NCBI GenBank assembly: GCA_023213395.1
Contig: CM041465.1
Location: 212,853,741-212,917,740, forward strand
Reading direction: 5' to 3'
Source of the DNA: Cycas panzhihuaensis
Lineage: Eukaryota > Cycadophyta
DNA length: 64,000 nt
Each line of letters opens with the position of its first letter. Positions within the stretch are counted from its first letter, which is position 1. Under the pieces are notes generated by a model. It saw only the letters and a program-made list of their open reading frames with translations. It was not told where the DNA came from and searched no databases. Of this stretch, positions 25,109 through 39,341 are shown piece by piece. A program made the translations under genes and the position numbers.

Positions 25109-25111
<3 letters not shown>
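24896..25111. other. LTR-like sequence without a gene
   Basis: It has ATATAAAAGC near 24972 and an AATATTAATAACCCTCTAACA end near 25058-25078. This resembles the TATA box and tail of a plant LTR or solo LTR. No partner copy was found. Confidence 0.35.
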
Positions 25112-26430
<1,319 letters not shown>

Positions 26431-26433
26431 CAC

Positions 26434-29400
26434 ATGCACATATATACAAGATTCACATTGTGTATATTCTCTTTATGGTTGTTGTTAAAGCCACATTTAG
26501 CTGAGTATTAATAATGCTAAGTTAATTTTTACTTTCATAGTCTAGCATTAGTAGAGCATTTGAATATTTGAGTTTGGATCTCTAAGGATATGGTAAGAAG
26601 CAAAATGTCTCCCTTCATCTCTATTTATAGGTTGAGTATAATGTGACAGTTTTAGTACCTTATAAGAATATGATGATTGGAAAGTAAGATTCTAAGATAA
26701 TTTTCTCATATGTATGGGTCCATTTTTTACTTCCCTCATATATTATCTCGGATTAAGATGATTAAATTTTTTAGTAACTTTTAGAACACATTATTGGCAT
26801 TAATAGATAGTGAATATAACCATAATGTAATTAGCTATAATATATAATCGTAATCATCCAAAATTATGGTATGAAAATATCTATTATATATAGCATAGTT
26901 ATAATCAGGCATTCCATAACTTAATACAAAAGTTACCATTTGAAGTTTACCAAGGTTTCTAACCTAACCTATTAATAGGGTTAGTAATGCTATATTCTAG
27001 GTTGAACCTACAAGTAAAGCCCAGTAGCAAGCATAGAAATACCTAGAGCATATTTGATAAGCATAAGTATAAATACATGCCATCTTATTAAATAATCAAT
27101 AGAAGTATTAAAAAAGGGATGAACAACATAGAAAAAGATTACTTCTAAGTTTGCAACCAACTATGGCTATGTTTTCCAAAGGAATATTTTATTAGGGTTA
27201 GAAAAAATAGTAATAATAGAATCTAAAGATACAATATAAAAGATATGGGCTCTTCAAAGTAAAAAAATTAATTAGTGCTAAGACCTTTAATCTTGACCTT
27301 TACTTTGTTATGTGGGAACACATTCAATCTTTAATGTACTACTAAAAGGGCTTATGTTTTAGGATACAAGCATTTTCCAAGTGGACAATATTCTCCAAAC
27401 TAGGGAAAGAATGATGCATCAAGGGTGAGTAGATCTATTTAAAAGTGGTAGAAAGTCCAACATCTATAATTTGGAAAATCATATACTAAGAAGCAAATGG
27501 AAAAGGAATTTCTAAAAATTCACCATGGAAAGATGGTAGATGTTATTTTTGTAGAGAGAGGATATGATTTGGACAAAATATGGTCAAAATAACTTGAGGA
27601 ATTTGAACATAAAAGGAATGACCAACAACAAAGAACTTGTATAACTAGGCGATAGGAAATCATACATTTGATAACTTGAGTCATCAAACTATGACTTGAT
27701 TATCAAATTTGATATATTAAGAGACATTAAAATAGAAATAGTGATAGGCAATAAGCTAAGAAATCATTAACCTACTTAGTTATTAGCTCATCTACAAAAG
27801 GGCAAATGTATAGAGGAGACACCAACCAAAATGAAAAGTAACCTTTATATCTTAGGAAGATGGTCATATCAATACTAGCCTTGTAGTAAAAGATAGATAT
27901 ATAATGCATCCTACACCTATAAATGAAGTAATCCTTCATAATAAAAGGAACTTTTATTTGGCTTATCTTTGAGTCTAATTTTATACTATGGTCTTGTGTT
28001 AAAAACTTAATCACCTTAAATGACACCATTCACACAATGCCTATTTACCCCTTTCATTCTTATTAAGTCATGACAACACCTAATGTTAGGTCAAACATTG
28101 CTTTGATGACTTAGATAAATAGCTAGCCCACCTAAGCCTGTAACCTAAGATATGATAGGATGTCCTCTAGAGGAGCTACAATTAATAGAGTAGAAGTAAG
28201 GTGTTCCTTTACGGACATACCTACTGAGATTGGGACATACCTACTGAGATTGTTCCCTTAGGCTACTTATGATCTATCCTCTTTTATTTTATTACCATTT
28301 GCAACCAATATTTACACTCCACACTAAGATTATTATTAATAGGTGTTATAATAAAAACCCTTGTTGTTAGCATTTGGTGTTTAGGTATGGATTGTCTATT
28401 CTATGAATGCCTAAGTAGCTCACTAGCTATTGATTATTACAAATATATATAAGAGGATGCAAGAGGTAGTATCACTTCAAAACACATTTGATACATCCAT
28501 TAGGGCCAAGCAGTTAGTTAACTCTAGTGCATGCCACTTCTAGAAGCTTACTGTACCCTGCTTCATAGTAGTAAACACTACCTACTACAATGGTAACCAT
28601 CATTGCTCATGTCCAATGTTGGAATGATAACCATCATTGCAATCCTCACACATAATGACAATCATCATTATAACATGTCTATACTATTATAGTGCTAACC
28701 ATTACTACATCATTAATACCATAATGAAAAACATCATTAGAGTGGTAGTAGTAATAATCATTATATGAATTACATATATTACCATTAACTCTATAGCATT
28801 TCCAAGAAAATTTTACTTCTAGACACTAGGATAATGTCCTAATAAGATTCATAACTATAATAAAGCATGCATAGTAAACCACCAAAATAGGAATATCTAA
28901 CAACATATTATTGACTAATTACATATTTGAAGGGCTTGCTAAAACTTAGTAGAAAATGAAAGTAGAATACATGAAACAAGCAATAAACATAGGGAATAAT
29001 TTACGATATATGTTGGAGATTCCAACTATAAGGTTTGTTTTATAGCATGGTATAGGATATGTTGTTTATTATTTTATGACCTACTGCTCATTGACATACA
29101 TTTATCTTCTTATCATTGTATAGGTAATTTCCCTTATAGTGCTTGTGCATATAAAATTGGCAAAAAGAAAAAAAAAAAGAAAACTTCAAGAACCAATCAT
29201 ACTTAGAATTCGATTATGAAAAAATAACAAAATGAGTCTCTCTTTATGGGTGGATGGCTAGGGTTAAAGTTTGCTAAGTCAAATGGAGAAGTGGGCTTCT
29301 AAATAATAGGTGGAATCTTGGATTTTGGATGCATAGGTTGAGTTTTCAAGGATAATTTTTTAATGAGTTTGACATCCTACTAGCTACTCATATGTAAATT

Positions 29401-30271
29401 TTTCATAGATTTAGATATACATATATACATACATACGTATATATATACTGTGGTTGTTTACCTTTGTTAGATTTTGATTTTTTTTTTGTCATGGACTTCA
29501 ATCTATCCATTCTTGTGCTCAATCGCATGCTCTTATTCCTCTTTCTTTAAGCTAGGAATTAGAGTAGTTTCAACTACTATTAATGGATATTCCTTAAGGT
29601 GATGATCCCTAGAATGACACATGAAGCATGCATTTATACATTAACATAAATAAATCTCCATTTTATAGGTTCATCACCATAGTGGATAAGAACATGATTC
29701 CTTTGATCTTGAAAATATTAATTGAGGCATAGACCCTATTATTAGGATAAGGAAAACAGTGCCACTGTGATTCTAGATAGATAAATTCTCCAAGTAGAGA
29801 AAGTAAAGTTTTAACAAAAGTATAAAGATATAGAGAAAGGCCAATAAATGTAATCTAGACTATTAATTTAAAGGTAATGATCTTATTGATTTAAAAATGT
29901 GGTTCCCAACATTTGTAAACCACTAGATTATGTTTACTACTCTAGAGAACCCTCTAAAAATCTTCTTTATAGGTAGAAGGAGAATAAAAAGTTATTGGAA
30001 AAAAAAAATCATTTTAATAAACTATAAATAGATCTGACCTTCTACTCAAAGACAACTATGTATTCTTAATGTGTTGCCTCTAAAGATATTTAGATGGAGG
30101 CTTGTCAAAAAATGTTTTAGAAGCATTGTAAATTAATGATTAAGCATTACAATTTTCATAATATCTATATCCAAAGCTATAAGAGGTGAACATAAAATTC
30201 ACCTTAGCATATACTTTTGGAATGATCTTATGAGCCTACTTTAGGGCTATTGTATATAAATGTATCCCATT
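26434..30271. other. AT-rich intergenic sequence
   Basis: I recognise no gene or complete element in these 3.8 kb. It contains a 20-bp tandem duplication at 28213-28252. A degenerate array at 28620-28780 is rich in the words AACCATCATT and AATGATAA. Confidence 0.5.
28213..28252. repeat. 20-bp perfect tandem duplication
   Basis: GGACATACCTACTGAGATTG occurs twice head to tail. Confidence 0.95.
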
Positions 30272-30574
30272 TATGAGAAAACACTAACAAATAACTCTAA
30301 TCTTGCTCATACATAAGCAAAGAATATTAAACATAGGATATTATGAGAAACCCTACCAAGTAAAAGCCCACCAAAATGCTTATGGATTACATTGAAAATA
30401 CTTGATCTCATAACAATACAAATAGGGGTCCATATTTATACTCTCCTAAAAGGTATATCCAACTAATAGTTATGACACATAATTATGTCACATGACTTTT
30501 TGAGTCTCACAATCATTAGGCCATTGACACATCCAAATAAATCATTATACTAATACTAACTATATTTGTTAACA
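30272..30574 (-). repeat. Element E 3' LTR
   Basis: Begins TATGAGAAAACACT and ends TTGTTAACA. It is collinear with 32532-32840, sharing blocks such as AATAGTTATGAC and TTTTTGAGT. Confidence 0.75.
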
Positions 30575-30585
30575 TCCTCTTTTAA
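30575..30585 (-). other. Element E polypurine tract
   Basis: The minus strand reads TTAAAAGAGGA directly before TGTTAACA. Confidence 0.7.
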
Positions 30586-31082
30586 TATGAATGCAAGACC
30601 ATAACTTCTAATTAGTTTTATTATCACACATAAATATGAGAATCGTCTTTGCTAACACCATCCCCCCTAAGGATAATTTAATTTGGTTTCAATTTGACAT
30701 GAATCTTGAGTCCTTAAATATACCTTTATATAGTTTCTCTACATTCCACACACTTATAAAAGTCCTTACACCTTTGAATAGGCTCAACTACCTCTTTTGA
30801 ATGGTTCCTTTTGCATCAAATTTACTTTATATTGATTTTAAATCTGCTTCTAGTTTTTCAAGTGGCTTCTTCTACATTACACATGATTCATATATAAGTA
30901 ATATATAATAACACGACCTTCTCAACGCTTCAAGCAATAACATAGGGATTTACATGCTTTTAATAAAGCCCTATGTGGCCTTTACATGCACCTGTGTAGC
31001 CTCCTATTTCATAACATGACTTTAATGTAACCTAGACATTTGTAAAGGACTCCATAGCAACATAAATATTTTGCTTGATGAG

Positions 31083-31099
31083 TGAACATGTGCACACAT

Positions 31100-31137
<38 letters not shown>
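31083..31137. repeat. CA then TA microsatellite inside element E
   Basis: A CA tract of about 28 bp runs into a TA tract of about 20 bp. Confidence 0.95.
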
Positions 31138-32519
31138 GAATGATCATATATGGAATATCTCACTTCAAACACTTTAATATGAGCTCGCTAATTTTTTATA
31201 TGTTACCTCCATATATTTTAAGTGTATCATGCATTTACTTAAGTGGTTCTTAAAGGCTTCATAAGCCTCACTATGGCCTTAACAATTTTATAATATCCAC
31301 ACAGCCTATACAAAACTTCTCTAATCTAATAAATGCTTCACATGTAGCTTCTGAAGCATCACGCCTATCATCCTACCCTATACATACATTGGTACATCTC
31401 CAAATGGATTTAAATAACTTTAAAATTGGCTTAATTGGCTTTATTTTGTTAAGAATATTAATACATTTTAAATAGGTATATGTGATTATGTCTCTTCAAA
31501 TCCCATAAACACAATCTTTATGATGGTTTTTACAATGTCCATGCATTAAGCACAACCTCACATCATCTTCATACTTCTTTGAATATATTAATGAATAAGT
31601 TTAAATAGCTTTGAAGTACTACCTTTATTAAAAAATATGACTCATATATGGGTATCAAGGTTTTATGAAGGACGAATTTCCTTCAAATACTTCATATATT
31701 GCTCCCATACATCAAAAGTAGCCTATAATAACACCTAACATATTATGTGGATCCATGTCCCTTCCAATACTCCTTCATAATGTGACTTTGTTAATTTAAA
31801 AAAAATAGACCATTGGCATTAATTTCTTTGATGTGGTCTTCCATACATTCATTAACATAACCTCTAATGGTTACATTATAAGAGGCAACACCTTTGTATG
31901 AATCATAATGACTTTATAGCTTAACACTATCTTTTAATATTCATTTATAAAATATGGTAATATTATATAAGTCATGCAACATCTTAAAAAATATTATGGA
32001 GAGTATGGAAGTCCCTCATAGGGGTATATAGGTGCCTGATAGCTCTCAATGAAGATAAACTCTATCTACACACTCTTAATATATTTACACTTTACCTAAT
32101 ACTATGGAAGTAAGGCCTAATAATTCCCAACAACAACTAGAACCACCCAACAAAGTCAAACAAGTAGAGTATGCTCCCCATTAAGTAAATCTATTACCAA
32201 AACAAGTGGCCAATCACTCCTAAAATTACCCAACCACATTGAATGAAGCCTAATGCTATGCAATAGGCATATACATCCTCTAAATAAAGCCTGATAGACA
32301 TAAAAATTACCACATAATGAGTAAAAGTGGCTAATAAACTAAAAAACATGCCCCAAATGACCACTTTTCATTATTTTTATGACTATGCATTGTTGTTTTG
32401 CTCTCTTATAATCTAGAGAGGATTGAAATCACACCATCATGGCTCTCATTTATATTATTAAACAACCTTTGATTTAATTTAGATCTACACTTGCTTTGCC
32501 ATAATTCTGTACCCATTCA

Positions 32520-32531
32520 ATTTTGATACCA
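32520..32531 (-). other. Element E primer-binding site
   Basis: The minus strand reads TGGTATCAAAAT, sharing the first eight bases of the initiator tRNA-Met PBS. It abuts the LTR end. Confidence 0.7.
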
Positions 32532-32840
32532 TGTGAAAAAACACTTATAAGTAACCAAAATCTTGACCATACATAGTAAATATAGAACATTGAACATAAG
32601 ATATATCATGGGAAACCTTATCGAGTAAAAATCCACTCAAACACTTATGAATTACATTTAAAATCCCTAATCTTATAACAACATAAATATGGGTTTATAT
32701 TTATAATACCCAAAAAGGTACAATTAGCCAATAGTTATGACCCATCATTGTGTCTCGTGACTCTTTGAGTGTCATGTCCATTAGACTACCAATCTACCCA
32801 TATGAAGTATTACATTAATATTATTTTATAGTGTTATGTT
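32532..32840 (-). repeat. Element E 5' LTR
   Basis: Begins TGTGAAAAAACACT on the plus strand and is collinear with 30272-30574. The outer end near 32840 is approximate. Confidence 0.7.
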
Positions 32841-35800
32841 AGTTCACAGTAATGAGACTTTTTAGAAAGTCTCTTTGAACAAGCTATATAGAATATGATA
32901 TTTGAGGTGGCCATAATGACATAAAAATAATGTTAATAGCCCATTATTCCTTATTAATAGCTAGAAGGTACAATTATTATTAACTCATAAACCTTACCTA
33001 AACCTCCTCACTATCCCATCTCTAGGAAGCCATATACTAATGAGGAAACTATTAGACCTTTTTTAATGAAAAGATGTAATTACAATTAAATTGTCATTAA
33101 TGATAAGTTAATTCAATTTATAATGTATGATGTTATAAATAAGAAGTTATAATAGAGTTTGACTACCCAACGTATGCCATTATTGTTAATCTCTAATATG
33201 GGAAAGAGGATTTTATAATATATTCTATGTCGTTTTATGTACACATAGGAGCAATGCATGAGCAAGAAGCAAGGAATTATATTTTAAGTTTACAAATGGC
33301 CAATTAAAGTTAATGGAATAGATAAAAACTAACATGTGGTCTAGGTCAAAGAGAAGTGTGAATAACATCTCCAATATTTATTTGGGAGTAAATGAGACTA
33401 ATTTGAGAGAATATTGATGAAGGGTATATGATGTAGATAGGATGTCTAGAAGTAGAATGTTAAATAAAGTCCATGCAACTAGTGTCAAAGTCCTTCTTAT
33501 AATAAAATATAAAGTACAAAACTAGATAATACAAAATGAAATAAGTGCTTCATGTCACAATATGGCCTTGACTACCATCCAACCCACTACCAATAATGAT
33601 ATCGCCACCCAATCCTTATTGGATATAAACATTAGGCAAAGCATCATGTATAGGTGGAAAAAGCATGGTGATGATTCCCTATTATAGGTCCTTTGGAGAC
33701 CTTTTATTCCCCACTTAATGATGGTGGTTCCCCTTATGTTCAAAGTCAAAGTATTAACCATGGTTACAAAGGAGTTTGTAGTGAGGGTCTATTATAAGGA
33801 TTTAGGAGGCTTCTTGGTTACTTTATTAGTGGAAGCTATTGTCCTAAAATGTTTCCTTTGGTGTTTAGATTATAAGAAGGCTTGATAAGTGAGTCAAGTT
33901 ATTAAGTAATATTTAAATATATGAAAAATACTATATGACCTTGAGGGCCTCTTTTGCCTAGAGGCTAATAAAAAAGAAGGGTGTCTTTTAAATACAAGCA
34001 TTAATTATCAATGAAGAGAAGAATATGCTACCAATTTGCTCGTTATTATTAATTGTTATATTCTAATTTCTTATATATATTTGTCCCAAGGTACAAGGAG
34101 TAATGAGTGATGGTAAACTAGATAAAATATAGGCTAAATATACAAATAACCTACTAAATTATCTCATGTAAGTTTTCATATTGAAGTCAACACATGTGAT
34201 GTGTCTTGATTATATTATGATTAGTTCTCATATTAATGCACATCATTGCATTGGTTTGTAATATTATAATTCATATGAATATTCTCATAGAGCTTTTTCT
34301 TCTTGCTCACTCTTAGGTGCCTTGGATATTCTTGATGTATATTCTTTTAGGAAATAATATATGTAGACCATAAGGAATTAGTCCAAGTTTTATATTAAAA
34401 TAATTACCTGAAACATATAACTACAACATTTTTCTCAAAGATTTATTTAGTATTCATTATTCTCATTATCCTTCCTCTACAAAGGTTTGAGTAATAAAAG
34501 ATTCAACTTATTTGGCTATCATCATGCAACCTTCAAGACACTTTCAGTTCACTTCATATTTACCTTAATAATATCAAAATTTCTATATGCAAATATAGTA
34601 TGTAATGCATATCTTGAATCATTTTTACAAATAAATATAGTAAAACTAAAAGATTCAGTCATCTACAATATAGTTAATGATAATAGTTTGCCCAAACCAC
34701 CATAATAGGACTATTGATTAATGTTCATTTGCACTCCTATTCATATATGAGCATATTTGAAAATAACCATTTTTCTTACAACATATTAAACACTAAAGAA
34801 TTATAGTCTTTACTTTTGTATTCTCCTTGTCTATTATGAATTAATTTTGTCATAAGTAAATAATAATCAAATATTTATTATTACAATATCATTAAAGATA
34901 ACCCACACTTGTTTAGGGCTAGACATTTTAGCAAGAATTACTTATATATCATCATAAAATCACCCTTTTTATATTAATCATCATAAAATATTACTTTGAT
35001 CTTTGGATTTCTTCTAGCCTTCCAACTTGCATTCATTTGTGTTATATCTTTTTGTGTGCTCTATACTCTTTCTATGACTATCAATTTTATTTTAAGTATT
35101 ATCATAGAAACTCTTAGTACTATGAGCAAAAGAAATGCATCTAAATGTTGGTATTAATTCATTTGTTCTTTAATATTATTATTAGAAAGTTCTGTTAATA
35201 CAATAGTCAACCTATTTATTCCAACTTCTATGGTCTACCATTTTAAGCAATACATTCATGTAGAACTAACTCTATCACTCATTACATTTATTTTCAACAA
35301 ATCACCAATAAATCACTAGATGATCTTGGGGCCCTCCTTCATGTTTCTAGCTCATTCCAAATAATTGGTTAGATGTCATCATGTTAATTATCTACACATC
35401 CATGGCCAATAGCTAATGTTTCAACTATGTTTGATCATAGATCATTTCATTGATCTAGTAATGGTATGGCCATGAAATCTCCATGGTATATACCTTACTT
35501 CACCACATTTTTGTTGCTTTTACATCCCAATTGCTTCTCCTATTTTTGTGTTCCCATTGCATTACATTTCAATTGCATAGTTGACATATATTTTTTTTCC
35601 ATAGTTCTTAACTTGGAAAATCTAAAATGCAATCCATCCCTTTTTGTAGAGGCACATGATTTCACATACTCTAGATGACTAAATATCATGATAATAACTA
35701 AATATATAAGGGTTCCTTCTACTCTGAGTCATCAATAACCCTCTTAATCAAATTGAGGTCATCACACTATTTAATTAGATTCCATAATTCTCACCATTAG

Positions 35801-36822
35801 GTATCTATATCTTATCAATCCTTATAATGGAGATAATAAAATAAGGTTAATAATGGAGAGGAATTTTTTGAGGTGAAACATGACTAATAGAACTAGTGAT
35901 CAAAATCATTAAGAAATATCTATTATAGTCCACCTTCTTATTTTAGCAGATCATGATAGGAGTACTTAAATTAGAGAATGTAAAGAAGGGGCCTCTAAAT
36001 ATACACTAGTACTTGAGTTTTAATGACATTAAATTCAATAAAGAACATGCAAATATGTAGAGCGATAAATACTACATTAAGGATCACTCAATGAATATAA
36101 GAAAAGAAAAAATTTCATGGTTTTTAGGAATATTTCAATTGTATCCAATCACTATAAGAACAAGAAAATTAATGCCACAATAATATTTCCATCTTACACT
36201 TCAACTATAACTAGAAAATACATGAGTCTAGAGTTTTCATTAGTAGATGGAATAATATTTCCAACTAGTTGAAGTGGATGAAGAGGAAAGCCTTATATTA
36301 CAATCTTATATCTCACTTATGTCATGTGTTATAGTTGGGAAAACCTAGAAATAATGAGATATAAACCCTACCTACTAGCTTGGGATGAATTTGTGATGTT
36401 ATTTGTAGAAAGATTTGAGATGTTCATAAATAAGGACTCCTATTATGAGGCACATAAGATACAATAATAAGACTCAATAAAATAATATAACATCATATTT
36501 ACTAGGTTATCCTACATGATGTAGTGCATCGCCATCAACTAGGTAATTTGGCTATATATTAACTAGTTAACTATGGACATCTAGGCTAAGTTGTTGATCT
36601 AAAAGATTTATACATGGTAATGAGGATAGCTAGGACCTATCAAGTAAAGAAATAAGTAATCTTTAAAATCAAGTAAGGAGCAAATATGCATCTAGGAATG
36701 AGAAACTGAGAATGATTAAAGAAAACTCATAGGTAGGGTCCAAAAAGGCATGCATCTAAGGAAAAAAATTTCACAAAAATAATTAGGTTAGTGCATAAGT
36801 TATCTTGAGTAAAATATACAAA
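32841..36822. other. AT-rich intergenic sequence
   Basis: No gene or element was recognised in about 4 kb. Short open frames (for example 33555-33761 minus and 35466-35678 plus) have no domain signature. A weak gag-like run of residues near 35300-35450 on the minus strand is too uncertain to call. Confidence 0.45.
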
Positions 36823-36913
36823 GATATCTATCTATCTATCTATAGATAGATAGATAGATAGATAGATGGATGGATGGATAGATAAATATGTATATGTGTG
36901 TGTGTGTGTGTGT

Positions 36914-36964
<51 letters not shown>

Positions 36965-37198
36965 TGTGTGTATGTGTATGTGTGTGTGTGTATATATGTG
37001 TGTGTGTATACATATACATACACACACAAACACACACATGTATGCACACACACACAAACACACATATGCATGCACACACACATACACACACACACACACA
37101 CATACATACACACACACATACACACACACACACACACACACATATACATACATATACATAATTATGTATATGTATACATATACACACACAAATATATA
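36823..37198. repeat. Dyad-symmetric compound microsatellite
   Basis: ATCT units run directly into GATA/GATG units (36826-36880). A TG-rich block (36893-37008) is followed by a CA-rich block (37018-37185). Each half is complementary to its partner. Confidence 0.97.
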
Positions 37199-38509
37199 TA
37201 AGGATTAGGTCTATAAAAGGAGATAGATACCTTTGTATATTCTTATAGGTAATGTGTATTAAAATTCACATATGTACACATTGTCTACTTCGAATATTAT
37301 TGATGAGAGAATAAAGTATTGAAGAGAAAGAGGATAAGCATAAAGTAAATAGTTTTATAGTATATATTTTATATTATTATGTTTATATGATGAATGATTG
37401 GTTAGATAATATGAGAATAAGATTAGATGATTGAGTATATATTTTTGTAATGAGTAATTATTAATTGAACTAAATTTATAACATTTAGTTTTATTGCCAA
37501 GTTTTTTTACTTTAATCAAATATTATATATTTGTATTCATTTATCACTACTTACTATACATACATATACTTAATAATACAAGGTTATTCACATATTACTA
37601 AACTAAGCACCTAGTAATAAGCATGATAATACATAAGGTTCTTTGTCAAGATATTTATTTTATGCTTATCCATTTCCACTTCAAAACTTGTCACTCTCAC
37701 TAATAATACTAAAAATGGATAATGATTATAAATATGTATTTTACCACATGCTACCAATAGAAATATAGAGAGACATTTATCTTATTTATATGTTTAATGC
37801 TTCCATTTATATATACACAAATAAACTACCAATTATAACTACCATGGTAATTTTTATAATTATTAAAACAACAAATAGTATAGTTTTTATAGCTAGCAAA
37901 TCAAAAGGGATAACTTAACCAACTTGGTTAGTTAAGTTAACTAAACTAACTTTGTTGACTATATTTATTAGAATGACTTAACCAATTAACATCTCTTTCA
38001 AACATAATGTGTGCTCCATCCTAGAATAATATAGTTGGATAACATAGTTATGGGGAGGGAAATATTCACATCACCAATATGGTTGTCTAAAACTTAAATT
38101 AATACCCTAGAGCTATAAGATGTTTACTTATTTATGATTAGACATGTGAATAAAAAATTGAAGGGAAAGTAAATTTTATGATCCCCCCTTAGGAAAAAAA
38201 AAAATATTACAAAATGCATGCACATTACTTTACTCATCTTAAATTAGCCTTTAAAACCTAAATAACATGAATTAAAATAAATAAATAAATATTTATATAT
38301 GTAAACATACACATATAGACATGTGTGTGTAGATGAATATACATATATTCTTCACCCCCCCTCCCCCCCCCCTCCACCACTCACCCTCTAACATAAAAAA
38401 AAAAAAGAAAAAGGAGTAAAATTAGTACTTAAACAATGAATTTATTGTAAGCCTATAATTAAGAGAAGATAATAATGGGTGAAATGAGGTCAACTAATGA
38501 AGAGATTAC
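37199..38509. other. AT-rich sequence, probable 3' side of element F
   Basis: No gene recognised. It contains two adjacent C runs (about 38354-38360 and 38362-38371). They lie downstream of the element F RNase H, but there is no LTR evidence beside them. Confidence 0.4.
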
Positions 38510-38913
38510 CTCTTTGCCATTAGGGTGGCACTATTAGAACTATTTTTTTCCTAAGATGGGGGTTTATTGAGGAAGTCTAGCACCTCGTTGGTGGACCTCC
38601 TCTTGTACTTAATGATGAGGTAAAACCATACTAAGTAGGATGCCCATCTCATATGGTAGCACTTATGAATCTAACTCTATGAATTAAGATACTAGAGTGG
38701 TCAATGATTCATATTAATAACTATTTTCTTCCCAAAGAGCTAGTGATGTTAGTACTTGATAGCTTAGTACTTGATAGCTTGGTTAAGGACATAGAAATCT
38801 TTGTTATATGTGTTATAGTTTTGCTCACCTTATCAAAAGGTCTTTAAATGGTAAGTGATAGAGTGTTTTTCCTACTTAACCACTAATCATATGACCACTT
38901 GTGAGGCATTTTT
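38510..38913 (-). pseudogene. Element F RNase H (gypsy), left piece of a split gene
   Basis: Read from 38913 downward, the minus strand gives NASQVVI, then SITYHLKTF, EQNYNTYNKDFYVLNQAIKY, and later LGRKIVIN, HMRWASYLVWF and IKYKRRSTNEVLDFL. These are ordered blocks of Ty3/gypsy RNase H and its connection. The start is cut at element G. The matching upstream RT sequence lies beyond it at 45578. An in-frame 15-bp tandem duplication (38750-38779) repeats the residues around AIKY. Several stops show the gene was already decaying. Confidence 0.88.
38750..38779. repeat. 15-bp tandem duplication within element F RNase H
   Basis: TAGTACTTGATAGCT occurs twice head to tail, adding five codons without a frameshift. 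Confidence 0.95.
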
Positions 38914-39328
38914 TGCAATGATCTAATCTATGAGTTGCACACAAAGAACACTTTTGAAGAAAATTAAGAGTTCAAAGATCTTTATTAAGAAGTCAATAAT
39001 ATAGTTATATCAAAGGAATGTAAGAAATCCAAATAATCATCAAAAGATAAGATGTACTCTCATAGAATCTTAAAAGATAATAAGATAGCATAAGAGTTCC
39101 TTTTACAATTTATTGGCCTTATATAAGCAAAAATAATTACTACCACTAATATCCTATTGGCAAGTTATGGGACCTCCAATCCTATTGATGGAGATGTATG
39201 ACTTGTACACATAAATTAACAAATGTGCTTAACCTTCTCTTTCTTAATCATGTGATTATGAATTTAGCATTAACCTTCTCCATGAAATTAGATGCTCTTG
39301 TGTCACTAACCTTAGAAATTTCTTAATA
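38914..39328 (-). repeat. Element G 3' LTR
   Basis: About 415 bp, collinear with 45161-45577. The plus strand starts TGCAATGATCTA and ends TCTTAATA. Confidence 0.9.
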
Positions 39329-39341
39329 GGTCCACCTTCTT
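39329..39341 (-). other. Element G polypurine tract
   Basis: The minus strand reads AAGAAGGTGGACC next to the 3' LTR, a slightly degraded purine run. Confidence 0.6.

Larger units (their letters stand above)
30272..32840 (-). mobile_element. Element E: non-coding LTR retrotransposon (TRIM/LARD-like)
   Basis: Two ~305-bp direct repeats (30272-30574 and 32532-32840) flank about 1.95 kb. The right repeat is preceded by a PBS and the left one is followed by a PPT, so the element reads on the minus strand. The internal part has no gag or pol similarity and no long frame, so it would depend on enzymes from another element. The LTRs are clearly diverged, so it is old. The right end is uncertain by a few bases. 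Confidence 0.75.

Noticed and set aside
35300-35450. Weak copia gag-like residues on the minus strand
   Set aside because: Only scattered matches and no conserved core; below what I can support.
36832-37208. Six Cys-Val, Thr-His rich frames on both strands
   Set aside because: They are translations of TG/CA dinucleotide repeats.
38354-38371. C runs as the polypurine tract of element F
   Set aside because: No LTR sequence begins beside them and no second LTR copy was found.
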